Translations under genes and position numbers: made by a program | Notes under the pieces: generated by a model | Database searches by the model: none | Told to the model about the DNA's origin: nothing | The model's input: only the letters and a program-made list of their open reading frames with translations | Part shown: positions 20,687 through 31,678 of the stretch, in pieces | Position numbering within the stretch: the first letter of the stretch is position 1 | Layout: each line of letters opens with the position of its first letter | DNA from: Pseudocercospora fijiensis CIRAD86 | Lineage: Eukaryota > Ascomycota > Dothideomycetes > Mycosphaerellales > Mycosphaerellaceae | Assembly (NCBI RefSeq): GCF_000340215.1 | Contig: NW_006921532.1 | Coordinates: forward strand, 10,577,764 to 10,641,763 | Reading direction: 5' to 3' | Length of the DNA stretch: 64,000 bases

Positions 20687-21673
20687 TCAAACGCCAGAAT
20701 CATCAATGCCTCCAACTCTTGCCCTCTGCCTGCGTAGCATTTTCTTAGCCATCCGAATCGTCAAGATCGTCATCACACCACCCCAGATCCAAGGTAGACC
20801 CCAACCGATAGCGTACGCAACCTCCTCATTGACAGTGTCACTCGAGAGTGCCAGACCCCAGATCACAGCCACAATGCACAGACCACTGACTCCCCAAGCC
20901 CAATCCAAAACTCTGCATAATCTCTGAAACTCAAAATCGGCTTCGAATCGATCGTTCCACGCTTGTCTCCAAGCCCCTCCCTGCTTTCCATCAACAGCCA
21001 CAACATCTTCGGCGACGATGAAGACTCCTGGTCTCAGGGGTGCGCCTTTCGGGATCGACGAGAATCGAAATGGGGCGGGGATTTTCAACGCGATGCAGAT
21101 CTCGACGAGGATGAGTTCGAGGCAGACGTAGAGCATTAGGGCGGAGAGAGAAACGGAGGTGGGTGGAAGGGAGGGGATCGAGGTGCCAACTGAAATGAGG
21201 ATGGTGAGGGCTGTGAAGCCGAAGAGATAGTTCCATTGGAAGTAGTCGAAGTTCGACCAGTTCTTGTACCATTTATTTGGTGGCGAAGTCATCCCGAGAG
21301 GTCGGCAGGATTTTCGATTGGTGAGGAGGTAGTACGTTCTTTGATACAGCTGCCATATTGAGGTCAAGCCCATAAAGATTGTGGGTATGGTGAGGACTAA
21401 AGAGAGGTCGAGAGATGTGCCTGCAAGATGTGTGAGATCGTATTATGGGCTTCGTGTTTGAAGCTGCTGGTACTTACCATAGTGCAGAGCAAAGTAGATT
21501 ACAATGGGCAGGATGCCGTTGACGACAATGATCGTCGTCCAGGCCACTGTGAGATATAATCTGTGTTGTGAAAGGTTGAGAGGTAGAGCAGGGAGTGGTT
21601 TCGAGTAATTTTCGTCGGGCATGTTTGCAATTCTCGTCGTCGTTATACTAGCTTTCGTGCTGGTTGCTGTCAT
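20687..21673 (-). CDS. Fungal integral membrane protein, six TM helices, function unknown
   Basis: Two exons, 21673-21478 and 21420-20687, flank a 57-nt intron (GTAAGT...CAG). The split codon gives Gly and the product has 309 residues. Exon 1 carries the first hydrophobic span (about 38-65). Exon 2 carries spans near the TIFMG segment, QWNYLFGFTALTILIS, LSALMLYVCLELILVE, LDWAWGVSGLCIVAVIWG and the WGLPWIWGGVMTI segment, followed by a basic tail (KKMLRRQRAR). I recognise no enzymatic motif. It lies 211 bp beyond the NRPS stop and points toward it (convergent). It could be a cluster membrane component, but nothing in the sequence proves a transport or biosynthetic role. Confidence 0.75.
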
Positions 21674-21739
21674 TGTCGGCGTTCGAGACGATTTGGATGG
21701 TCCCGGGTGACGGTGGAACGTTTATTATTTCATGATGTC

Positions 21740-23460
21740 GCACGCGGTCTCCGCGGGCTGCACGGTAAAAGATCCTTGTAGTATGCACTGAGAATAACTT
21801 GTCAGTAAGCGCGGGAAGAACCCTGCTGTCACATTGGTGTGGTGACGCATGCGATCTCAAGCCGCTGGGATCCGGACTCAGCTCCAGGGACATACATGAG
21901 GTCCAGGTACAGTGCAGGGAGCAATATCGCTGGATGAGAGCCCACGGTCATCATGGCGCCCTTCATGTTGCTGGACTTGGAGAGGTTCTCAGCTACCACT
22001 CCTCGAAAATACGCCACGTTCACGGCCGAACGATGCGGAAGAGCGCCAGTGCAGTACCTATCAACAATGAGAATTTGGGTTATGCAGGATGAGGAAGTCC
22101 TTTCGCCGCAGCAGTTTCTCCAGATGACTGTCCGACCACAGCAGAGGCTTCGATTCCGCAGCCAGAGAGAAGCTCAACAAGTGCAATCTGTAAAGGCGTG
22201 CAGACCGGTTGGCTGTAGAACTAAAGAGCATCATTGATTCTCGTGTCCGATCTGTTCTTGGGCAATTCACCTAGAAAATCATTAGCCATCATTTCTATGA
22301 ATGACTTGGCTCAAGCTTGTGCACCGAGAAGATCCCATTCACATGCATAATCTTTGAGAGACATTGAAGCACAGTGCGGTCTCTGGCCTGCAGCGGTGGT
22401 CGAGGCGCAGTATTATGAGTGCCACGCAGGCTGCGAAGGCGTAGAAACTCGTAAGCGTCATCTGGCATGACATGGCCATTGGCGCCACCAAAGCCAAATG
22501 AGGCTATTGAAGCTCTCCTGAGACCCGATGCAGGCCATAGTACGCCGTCTTGAGGGATACAGACACGAAGATAATCAGCTCGAGCGGTGGCAGTTATGAG
22601 GCTATGAGGCTATGACACCGGCTTCGATGGGATCGCCCACTAGGGGTTCTCAATATTCTACGTTTATTCTAGTACACGGGACTTGCCGCTTTCCAGAACC
22701 ATTCCATCAGCGGCTTCTTCGCTTGATTCACTCACACCTGTGCCATGCACTTCGAAATATTGTTTTTGCGAAATATGTCCAGATTCGCCTTTGCACAATC
22801 TTCTTCGATCAGCGGTTGTTGTGGGCATCTTTGCCGGGCATGTATACAGACATGGAGTCCTGCCATCCTGGTTGAAACAAGATGACCGAATCATGAATGG
22901 TATCCCCGGTAACGTTAGTCCGAGCTGCCAGATACGAGCGGCTTGACCATGATTACGATCCCGAAGCCTTTTCCGCCCATGGCCGTTCGCACGATAGTTG
23001 AAGCCGAAGCCGAAGCATCGACCGTCCTTGCTTAGCATGCCCGGATGATCAAGTTCCATATCTGATTCGAGTGTGATGAGGACGTTGCTTCCACGTCAGT
23101 CAAGTGCAGGACTGGGGGAAATCACGCCTGCGACTACCTACGTACCATCTCCGAGTCACCGCTCAAAATGCATTGGTACCCTAACTCAAGGGCAATGAGA
23201 CTACTTGAGCACGCGGTGTCCACATGTACAGCATTTTGGCATAATCAGAAGAGAAGGAGCCTGGAACACACATATCTTAGTGCCAGAGATTCGATCGAAG
23301 GGGATGCCGGCATTCTCGAGCGCAAGATACACAGTCTCGAGTGTCAATCGCTGGGTTCACGGCGACATAATTGCACCACGTTCGCGGGCGTGCAGCCTTC
23401 GCTTACAAGGTAGCTGAAGCCGTTGACCACACGGGCAGCGATGCTTCAAGAATCGAATTG
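21740..23460 (-). pseudogene. Decayed type I polyketide synthase relic (KS-AT)
   Basis: Read on the minus strand, fragments of a fungal reducing-type PKS occur in the right order but in different frames. They are a KS N-terminal piece with SYLVSEG (about 23410), then TLETVYLALENAG, then GSFSSDYAKML in another frame. The KS active site DTACSSSLIAL is at about 23220-23185. YRANGHGR (about 22985), NQDG, EVHGTG (about 22745) and VGDPIEA (about 22630) follow. VGDPIEA normally follows HGTG directly but is about 100 bp away here. The KS end [10 protein letters not shown] is at about 22500-22475. An AT piece with [11 protein letters not shown] and active site GQSSGE (about 22120) is followed by VAYFRG and KGAMMTVG (about 22010-21940). 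The first ~100 residues of AT are missing. Frameshifts, stops and indels show that the gene is dead. No DH, KR or ACP remnant was recognised. Confidence 0.88.
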
Positions 23461-23833
23461 GAGTGCCACCATCTTGCATCGTCCAACATCATTGCTTGTG
23501 ACCTTTCGAGATGAACACAATAGCTGCTACACACATGTAGATGGCCGTGATTCTGCTACCTGGCATCTGGCAGCATTGATTAGGAGGTGCATGGCCTGCT
23601 TTTTTAAGATCGTCGCCTTCGGAATACCTATGGCTTCGTGTCAATCATCAAGACTTGTTCCCTATTTCCTGAGGCTGGAAGAGTGTGCCAAGACATCTGC
23701 GGGGAACATGCGCTCGCGCAAACATCGCGAAGTTGTCCTGACATTTTGAACGCACCAAGCTCTTCTAAATTTCTTTGCCACACGCTCCGGCCGAAGAGTT
23801 TACGTCGGCGGTCGTTGCAGCCAAGACAATTGC

Positions 23834-24207
23834 ATGGGAATCCCGCTGCCACCAAGAGACGTGGGCGGCGTGAGGAGCGGCGCAATACACGCAACGGGTT
23901 TTAATGCTTTCGGCCAACTGCAACCAGACCCTCCTCCAGGCGGCACCATCGACGATGTGACCAGCTTCAGAGAAATTGGGAAGGGAAGAATGGTCCAGAT
24001 GGAGAGCCGCTGCGAGCGCGAGAGGTGGGGCTTGGCATCAATCATGTCGCAGTCGTGGCTGGTGGGGAGCTCTTGGTGAACGGAGACAACAGCAACGGTC
24101 AGCTTGGCCTTGGCGACGTGAGCGGTGCTGAGGAATGGGAAACGGTCGGCCTCCGGGTATCCGATATTTGGTGTGGGTCGAAATGTACCTTCGCGGTCTG
24201 CGACTGA
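23834..24207 (+). pseudogene. RCC1-repeat gene fragment with a frameshift
   Basis: The frame starting at the ATG at 23834 encodes an RCC1-type start (IHATGFNAFGQL). It then loses frame near 24020-24030, where the next frame continues with GINHVAVVAGGELLVNGDNS and NGQLGLGD and ends with an RCC1-like VSDIWCGSKCTFAV before a stop at 24205-24207. The break coincides with a GGGG run, so a single-base indel would join the halves. It could be a genuine mutation or an assembly error. Even joined, the product (~125 residues) would be far shorter than a seven-bladed RCC1 propeller, so truncation is likely. It is convergent with the Dsc3 gene, 125 bp away. Confidence 0.7.
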
Positions 24208-24332
24208 GCGTGCCAGGCTGTGAATTCCCGCGCAAGCATCAGAAGTCTCGCCGTGAAACTCCAATGGACGGCCGTAGCACTGACCAGCCGTTTGTTGCTG
24301 CCAGATCGTCAGGAGGGACACATCGGGTAAGC

Positions 24333-25193
24333 TCAATTGATCCACTTCAAACCACCGAATAGCAAGTTGACCATGAATCCAGACAGAACAGCAATTTGCC
24401 TTCGGCGGCTCCAAACGCCTTCTTCTCTCATCAACCAGCACATCGCACCGATCGGCCAAAAGAAGCCGATCAGATTTCCATACAGCATATCTTCCAGCCC
24501 ACCAGAGTCCTCTGCTCCAAATCCTCCAGCATCGTTCGTGCCGTCTTCGGCGGTATTTGATCCGGAGTCCAACCAGCGCTCTTCTAAGGCAAGGAGCTGT
24601 TGACCAGTCGGCATGGTATCGGGTGTATGTGTATGAGATTGTATCGCCAGAAATTGTGCTCGTAAAGCAGCCACTTCTGAGGATGTGAAGCCGGCTGTGA
24701 GAAGGCGGTCAAACCCACGAGGGGCGGGAGTCGTGGTTGTCAACGCATCATCCTGCTTTGGCTCTGTATCTACAGCTTTAGATGTCCTTTCAGATCTCAA
24801 TGCAGCATCCGCCTGCTCTGCTTCCCTCTTCTCCTTTGCCAGATCATCTGCGCTTAATGCATCGCCAATTGAGCAATGGATGTACACTCTAGGTCCTAGC
24901 TCTTTTACGGGAAGCTTTCCTGTCGCTTTGGCGCTGAGAGCGGAGGGCGGAGGAGGAGTTGTAAGGTTGAGACTTTTGCTTAGAGCAGCATTATCCGGCA
25001 GTACGCGTCCAGAATGTATCAGGCGGAGCTTAGATTCATTGGTGGGAGAGGGTAGATGCGAACGGATGTCTTGCTTTAGAGCGAGAGCAGAAGTCGTAGA
25101 GGGTGACGAGATGGACAGCACTAGGTCTGGGTTCGAGGTGGAGAAGCGGATCACGAGGTTTATGGGCGTGGTCGCGGTCGTGGGCGGAGACAT
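24333..25193 (-). CDS. dsc3: DSC E3 ubiquitin ligase complex subunit 3 (ubiquitin-like domain, DUF2407)
   Basis: The product is a 286-residue protein. An N-terminal ubiquitin-like fold covers about residues 10-110 (NLVIRFSTSNPDLVLSI; LKQDIRSHLPS; LRLIHSGRVLPD). A middle conserved segment reads GFDRLLTAGFTSSEVAALR and includes LLALEERWLD. Two hydrophobic segments at the C-terminus (LIGFFWPIGAMCWLM and IAVLSGFMVNLLFGGLKW) anchor it in the membrane. In Dsc complexes this subunit helps the Golgi/ER ubiquitin ligase that activates SREBP in fungi. The start was placed at 25193 because the upstream in-frame ATG at 25346 adds 51 residues with no domain character. Only 182 bp separate this start from a transposon end. 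The assignment to Dsc3 is family knowledge; intron absence is observed. Confidence 0.88.
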   Translation of the reverse strand: MSPPTTATTPINLVIRFSTSNPDLVLSISSPSTTSALALKQDIRSHLPSPTNESKLRLIHSGRVLPDNAALSKSLNLTTPPPPSALSAKATGKLPVKELGPRVYIHCSIGDALSADDLAKEKREAEQADAALRSERTSKAVDTEPKQDDALTTTTPAPRGFDRLLTAGFTSSEVAALRAQFLAIQSHTHTPDTMPTGQQLLALEERWLDSGSNTAEDGTNDAGGFGAEDSGGLEDMLYGNLIGFFWPIGAMCWLMREEGVWSRRRQIAVLSGFMVNLLFGGLKWIN

Positions 25194-25515
25194 GGTTGCA
25201 TTTGTCGCTGGTTGTGAAAGCGCGGTTTGCTGGCTACCACCAGATTCGAGACATGTCACATGTGAATATGGCCAGAATGAATGAGTTGTGGTAGTTCTCA
25301 CGTGATCAGGATCTACTAGGGAGGCCCATACGTACCAGATTGTCAATACAGCACTTCTGAGCGCAGCGACAACAACGCAATCTTTGCCCCTTCAAGTTCT
25401 TTTTATTATATCTTTTTATATAGAGGATTTATAGGTTAATAATGTAGGGCAAAGATACTCTAATTTGTATCTATTTTTAGAAAATAATAAAATTTATAGT
25501 CGTTACCTACTAAAT

Positions 25516-25530
25516 TTATAGGATATATAG
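25516..25530. repeat. Target-site duplication of the LINE, left copy
   Basis: TTATAGGATATATAG at 25516-25530 is identical to 30403-30417 and flanks the LINE. It is followed by a short ATAG-type microsatellite, consistent with the 3' tail of a LINE inserted on the minus strand. Confidence 0.85.
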
Positions 25531-28500
25531 ATAGATAGATATTTCATTTGCCTATTGTAGTGCCTTTCGGCCTATGTAGGTCTGTTTCTATGTATTGTTT
25601 TAGGTAGGAAACCAACTTAGTTAGTAAAAACCTCCCTCCTGTCCTATTTATAAGTATTAATCTTCCTCGTTTCCTTGTTTTCCTTCCTTTAGGGTATACT
25701 AGTATTATAGTTGTTACCCTCTAACTACCTTGCCTACTACCCTGCCCTTCTTTCCCCCTCTTCTTCCCTCCTTCTTATCTACTCCTTAGTTTCCCTTACT
25801 AGTACGAATTGTTGTATAAATCCCTATTTAATAATCTACTTTACTATCCTCTTTAGGTCTTCTTTGCTCTAGATTAGCTTATCGTATTCCCTTTCTATTG
25901 CTTTTAGTCTCTAATTACTTCTACCTTCTAACTATTAAGGGCAGACTAGTAGTATATACTTAGGGTTCTGAGATTAGTAGCTATATTAGTAAGCCCTACT
26001 TTCAATTCCTAGGACGTTTCTTCTAAATAGGTAAGATCTGAATCCAATATATTTAGATCTGATTTAGATAGCTAGGCTTGCCTCGGCCCTATTTAGGTCC
26101 TTATAGAGCTAGTAGTTATATTAACCAAATTTGATTAGTGCCTTTAGGGTTCCTAGTCTAACTTGTGTTTTGTTCTATTCCTACTCCTATAGGTGTCTAG
26201 CTATTAATTCTGCTAGGCTTTGTTTCTCTCTCTTTAGTTTGTCTTCCTTTAGCCTTATATTTAGTCCCTAAAGCTCTTTCTCTAGTATTTCTCTTATTAA
26301 GACTCTATAGTGCTCTAGGTCTTTAACTTTCTAGGGAGTTATTTATAGTCTGTCTCGCCTCCTAGTCCTAATATACTAGGCTTTTATCTTATCTAGTGCC
26401 TTTTAGATAGTCTGTTAGGCTAGGTATTCTATTGTCTTTGCTATATATTAGTGTCTTAGTCCCTTAAAGTATTGTTTAACTAGTAGGATCCCTAATTCCA
26501 TTTCTACTACCTTTATAGGTATAGTTTTATATGCTCCTAGGATTTTCTTTAGGCCTTAGGTTTAGGACCTGCTAACTAGTTACTCGATCCTCTTTAGTGT
26601 TTTCTCCTAGGCTGTCTATATCTGTGCTCTATATAGTATTGCTAGCTTAACAATTGCTTTATATATAACTTTGGCTTTCTCGAATGTAGCCCCCTATATA
26701 GAGGCTATAAGCCTATTGATAGATTATATATTAGCATCTGCCCTCTGCTTTGCCTTCTTTACTTATAGTCCCTAATTTAGTTTTAGGTCTAGCTAGATCC
26801 CTAGTACCCTAAGCTCTACTAATAGTTGGGTTTTAAAGCCTTAGATAGTAATTAATTGCTTTATATTATAAGTTGATTTAGCCTTGCTAAAGTAGATAAG
26901 CTAGTATTTTTCTAGGGCGAATTTTGCTCTATATCTCTTTACCTATTTTTTATACTCCTAGTGCTTCTCTTCTAGGATCTTACAGTTAGTTTCTATTATC
27001 TTAGACTAGGCTAGGATATTTGTGTCATCTATAAACCCTAATGCTAATATATTTCTTAATTCTAGGAGTAGGAGTAGGTCTGCTATAAAGATAAGGAAGA
27101 GGATTAGGGAGAGTGTTAATCCTTAGGGGATTCCCTTTTTAGTTAGTATTAGGTCTAATTTAAATTTGCCTAGAATAAGCTGTATTAACCTTTCCTATAG
27201 GAAGGACTAGATAAATTAGACTATCTAGTTTAGTATAGCCTTCTATTTAAGTATATATAGGAGCCTTTTATAGGAGATATTGTTAAAGGCTCCTAAGATG
27301 TTAAGGGAGAGGAGGGTTACTACCTAGTTTTAACTATAGTGCTAGATATACTTGATCTGTTCTGTAATTAGTTCTATAGCTGTTAGTATTAACCTCTTCT
27401 TTCTTCCTCCTATCTAGCCTTTAAGAAGGATATTCCTTTCCTCGGCAAAGGTTGTTAGCCTTTTAGCGACAATTTTTTCTAGTACCTTGCCTATTATATT
27501 AAGTAGGGCTATTAGTCTATAGGCCTTAAGCTACGTATAGTCTTCCTTCTAGGGCTTCCTTAGCACTACTATTAGGGACTTCCTAAATAGTCTTAGGTAG
27601 TGTCTTAGTACTAGGCTTTGTGAAAAGATATTAGCTAGTGCTAGGGCTAGCCCCTTCCTATATACTTTTAGAAGTTTGTTATAGATCTTATCTTCTCCTA
27701 GTGCCTTATTGCCTAGAATTTTCTTTAGGATCCTTTTAATAGTTTCGGGTTTAACCTAGGTGTCTCTTAGTATACCTAGTAGTAGAGTCTCTTATTCTTT
27801 CTCCTTTATGTCTAATAGGTCTGCTTGTACTTTTCTATAGAAGAAGTGTTAGCCTAGGGCTCTTGCTTTCCCTTCTATTGTAGTCTGCATTTGTCCTTGT
27901 TAGTCTATAATATCCGGGAATTGTAGTAGTATATCTTTGTCCTATTTAGGTCTCCTTGCCTATTTAGCTATCCTCTACATCTCCTCTAGTTTCTTTGTAA
28001 TTATTCCTATTATAGATCTCTATTCTTGCCTCTTATCCTTCTTAATCTAGATCTTCTTTTCCTAGCAGGCTTTATTATAGTTGTCCTATGCTTCCTAGAT
28101 ATAGGTTTATATCTACTGCCTCCTAGCCTTCCTTGCTACTTTAACCTTCCTTATATACTTACTAGTCTAGTATAGTTGCTAGTATAGTAAATGTTTCTTT
28201 ACCGGGGTATGCTTTCTAGCTACCTGTTTTAGGATTCCTATTAGTTCTTCTACTGCCTTATTAATGTCCTCTAGCCTTAGGAGGTGCTTTATTAAGAGTT
28301 CCTCTAGTTTTAGGTCCCTTTCTAGTTCCTCCCTAATCCTGTCCTATTAGGTACCTTTCTAGTTAAGCTTCTCCTCTAGTTCCCTTTCCTAATTGGCTTA
28401 GACATTTAGCTTAATCTATACCGGGAAGTAGTCTAATAATTCTTCTAGCTCCTAGTTAACCCTATATCTTATAATCCTGTTCCTAATCTAATATAATACA

Positions 28501-30402
28501 AAGTATAGGTCTAGTATACTATTGCTTCCTCTTGCCTCCTAAGTAATTAGTCCCTTTAGGGTAACAATTTCTATTCCTTCCCTCTCTAATATGTTAATTA
28601 GTCTTCCTACTAGGAAGTAGTAAGCTAGGGTAAAGTCTAAGCCCTAGAGGGGGTAGTAGAGGTTAAAATCCCTAAGTAGGATTTAGTAGGTATTCCCCTA
28701 GATAACTCTAGGTAGTCTTTCTAGGGTTTTTAGTTAGGTACTACTTCTTGAGTCTAGTAGTGGGTTATATATATAGTAGACTTAGAGTGTACCTTAGGAT
28801 GTCTCTACTTGAACTAATATTAGGTCCCTATCCTCCTATAGTATAGCCTGCTAGGTTTCTATATCTATCTCCTTACTAATATAGATGTATATCCTTAGGG
28901 CTCCCTAGTTATAGATAATTAGGTAGTATCTTGGGTCTTTAACTGTTACTAGTCTCTTTATATATAGGTTGAGCTAGGGCTCTTAGATTGCAATAATGTA
29001 ATGTTCTTTTAGGTTTAGTGCTTAAAGGAAGCTCCTCTGTACCTTGTCTTTGCTCTTATTGATATTATACTATATAATGTTTAGTAATGTTGCAATGTTT
29101 ATTAGGTTTTATCTATATTATTTTCCTATAAGTTTTCCTTTAGTCTTCCCTTACTTTAGACTAACATTTAACTAAGCTTTGTCTGCCCTGCTTCCTTTCC
29201 TATAATGTTAAGGTATCTTAGTCTCCCTAGTTGCTAGTGACTCTCTTATGCTAGTAAGGCCCTGAATGTGAACCTATTATCTTGTCTAGACCTCTTTTAT
29301 AGCACTTAGCTAGGTTGCTTCTATACCTAGCTGCCCTAGCTTATTATATATCTTTTTAGTATATTGATTCTAGCTTCCTTTGCCTTTCTAGCTGCCTATA
29401 TTCTTACTAGGCATTCCTTCGCCTAAGAGAGGTGTCTTTTAGTATAGTATATATATCTTGCCTCTCCCTTATATGCTTTATATTCTTTAACCTAGTAATC
29501 CTCTATATAATAGGAGCAGGTATTAGTTGTCTTTGTGCACTTAGCTGCTAAGTATCTATAGTATTGATATTTGAAGTACTGCATTATCCTATAGTTGCTT
29601 CTATATATCTCTATTTCTAATCTTTCAAAGTCCTAGAACAACCCCTAGTCTAGCACTATATTAGCTTGCTCTGCACTCCCTACCTAGATAATTAGGGAAG
29701 ACTGCTTCTTAGTCTCTTTAATTTTCCTTTTAATCTATGCTACTTTTGTAATCTTTAGGCCTAGGTATATAGCTTAGTTTTGTCTCTATAGGCTCTTAAT
29801 ATCCTATTCTTCCTTAAAGCTTCTTATTATGCTATAGGCTATAATTATAAATTGCTATTAGGAGACCTTTACTGTTTTCCCTATCTTAGTTGTCTATTCT
29901 TTTTGTATTTCTAGCTTCTTTTTGTCCTACTCTTATACTATAAATAGCTTGATTACCCCTTTACCTTCGTTCCTAGCCCTAATTACTTCTTTAACTGTAA
30001 TTCTTTCTACAATCTCTTTCCCTATAAGTCCTTAGATTTCCTTTTGCTCCTATAGGTCCGTAATATAGACTCTAACTACTGTCCTCGGGGGTTTTAGCGC
30101 CTCCTAACTAGCTACTACTACCTAGGTACGGTAGTTTAGGCTTGTCTCCTGTTGTTTCTTCGTAATCTTTACTACGACTATATTAGCTACCTTTGTAATT
30201 ACGTAGCTTGCCTAGCTATAGATTGCTTTCAGTCCTCTAAGGAGTTCTAAGATTATTATCCTATATGCCCTCTTAGGGGTTCTTCTATCTTCCGCCTTTA
30301 GCACCTCCTCTACCCTAGTATATAGTGCTTTCTATTCGTCCTCCCTTCCTTCTTAACTGTCTTCCCTTCGTCTCTGATTGTTCGCTGCCATTTTTTAGAT
30401 TC
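25531..30402 (-). mobile_element. Near full-length Tad1-like LINE, RIP-degraded (copy 2)
   Basis: On the minus strand the element starts just before the ATG at about 30392 (Met-Ala-Ala-Asn-Asn) and runs to an ATAG-repeat tail at about 25531. The ORF1-like part shows a degraded CCHC knuckle near 29500-29600. The ORF2-like part shows an endonuclease (EEP) trace near 28650-28700, where RDFNLYYPLQG resembles the GDFN motif. A reverse transcriptase core lies near 27050-27010, with FIDDTNILA corresponding to the FxDD catalytic box. Stops are scattered throughout, so nothing is translatable. A perfect 15-bp duplication flanks it. No LTRs are present. The Tad1-clade assignment rests on ORF order and motif style and is inference. 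Confidence 0.85.
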
Positions 30403-30417
30403 TTATAGGATATATAG
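30403..30417. repeat. Target-site duplication of the LINE, right copy
   Basis: This is identical to 25516-25530. Removing the LINE and one copy restores a continuous left arm that matches the reverse complement of the right arm at 31310-31569. Confidence 0.85.
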
Positions 30418-30589
30418 CCTAGAATTCTAATTTAGAAGTTTAACAATTTTAGCATTTTTTAGGCCTTAGCATACTATTTTTAGTAATCTAAAATCTAGAT
30501 CTTATAGTTTTATCTTATAAAAATCTAAATTTCAATTTATATATTAGGATAGAAACTATTAGTAATACAATTTAGAAAGGAATATTATT

Positions 30590-31240
30590 TTCTTACTATA
30601 TTCTCTTTAGTTTATCTTTTTATTTAGAAGAGTTATAGCTTAGTAATATAAGACAAATATACTTTTACTTTTATATATTTTTAGAAAATAACTAAAACTA
30701 CTATAGCTATCTACTAAGATTAGCCTAAAACTCTTAAATAAAGATTTTAAGATTTTAGTATTTATTAGGCCTTAGTATACTATTCTTAGTAATCTAAAAC
30801 CTAGACCTAAAAGTTTCGTCTAGTATAAATATTAGTTGAGATTCTTATCTTAATACGCTTACTATTAGTCTTAAAATCCTAAAGCGAATATTCTTAAGAA
30901 TTGTAGGCTTAGAAATTTAAAGTTTATAATTCTTAAGAATATTCTTTTTCAAGTTGTAAGACTATTTATAGCTTAGTTAAAGTAAAAGCCCTAATATAGA
31001 TTCCTAGTAGGTGAAACTATAAGGTTTAGGTTTTAGATTACTAAAAATAGTATACTAAGGCTTAAAAAACGCAAAAGTCTTAAAATCTTTATTCTAAAAT
31101 TTTAGGCTAATATTAGTAGCTAGCTATAATAATTTTAGTAATTTTCTAATACTAGATTAAAAACAGAGTATTTTTGTCTTATATTACTAAGCTATAACTC
31201 CTCTAAAGAAAAAGATATACAAAAGGGAATCTAATAAGAA
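30590..31240. repeat. Nested palindromic MITE-like copy
   Basis: The left part (about 30595-30835) resembles the left arm of the outer element in direct orientation (TTATCTTTTTATTTAG...). The right part (about 31010-31235) is its reverse complement. Shared inner blocks include TTAGGCCTTAGTATACTAT near 30770 and its complement near 31050. The result is a palindrome of about 650 bp lying inside the loop of the outer element. Its ends lack the outermost GCAATCTTTGCCCC. It is non-coding. Confidence 0.65.
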
Positions 31241-31678
31241 TTTAAGTTTTAAATTCTAGATTATATAACTAATAGTAGCTATATTACGAGAAAGATCTCA
31301 AAATAGATTTTCATTAAGTAAAACCATAAGGCCTAGGTTTTGTATTACTAAAAATAGTATATTAAGACTTAAGAAAACGCTAAAATTCTAAAATTTCTTA
31401 CTTAGAAGTTTAAGCTATATAGCTTATTAGTTTAGGAGATAACTACTAGAAATTTTATTATTTTCCAAAAATACATATAAATTAGAGTATCTTTGTCTTA
31501 TATTATGAAGCTATAACTCCTCTAGATAAAAAGATATTTTAAAAAGAACTTGTAGGGGCAAAGATTGCGCTGTGAATTCTTCATTGACAATCTGGCATAT
31601 ATGGAGCTCCGTCATCTACCAAAAACGCGTCCTGGTCCAAACACACGCTGAAAGACATCGCATGCTGCACGAGTCGTC

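Larger units (their letters stand above)
25376..31569. mobile_element. Composite insertion: long-TIR element split by a LINE
   Basis: The ends are inverted repeats: CGCAATCTTTGCCCCT at 25376-25391 matches the reverse complement of the sequence ending at 31569. Similarity continues inward for roughly 250 bp on each side once the LINE at 25531-30402 is taken out of the left arm. Left arm: 25376-25530 plus 30418 to about 30515. Right arm: about 31310-31569. Without the LINE the host element would be about 1.3 kb and palindromic, like a MITE. The whole block is AT-rich and depleted of CA/TG. No clear target duplication was found at the outer ends. Confidence 0.8.

Noticed and set aside
23800..24459. 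Minus-strand 219-codon open frame
   Set aside because: It lies opposite the RCC1 fragment and the end of Dsc3, has no domain character and looks like a mirror of coding sequence.
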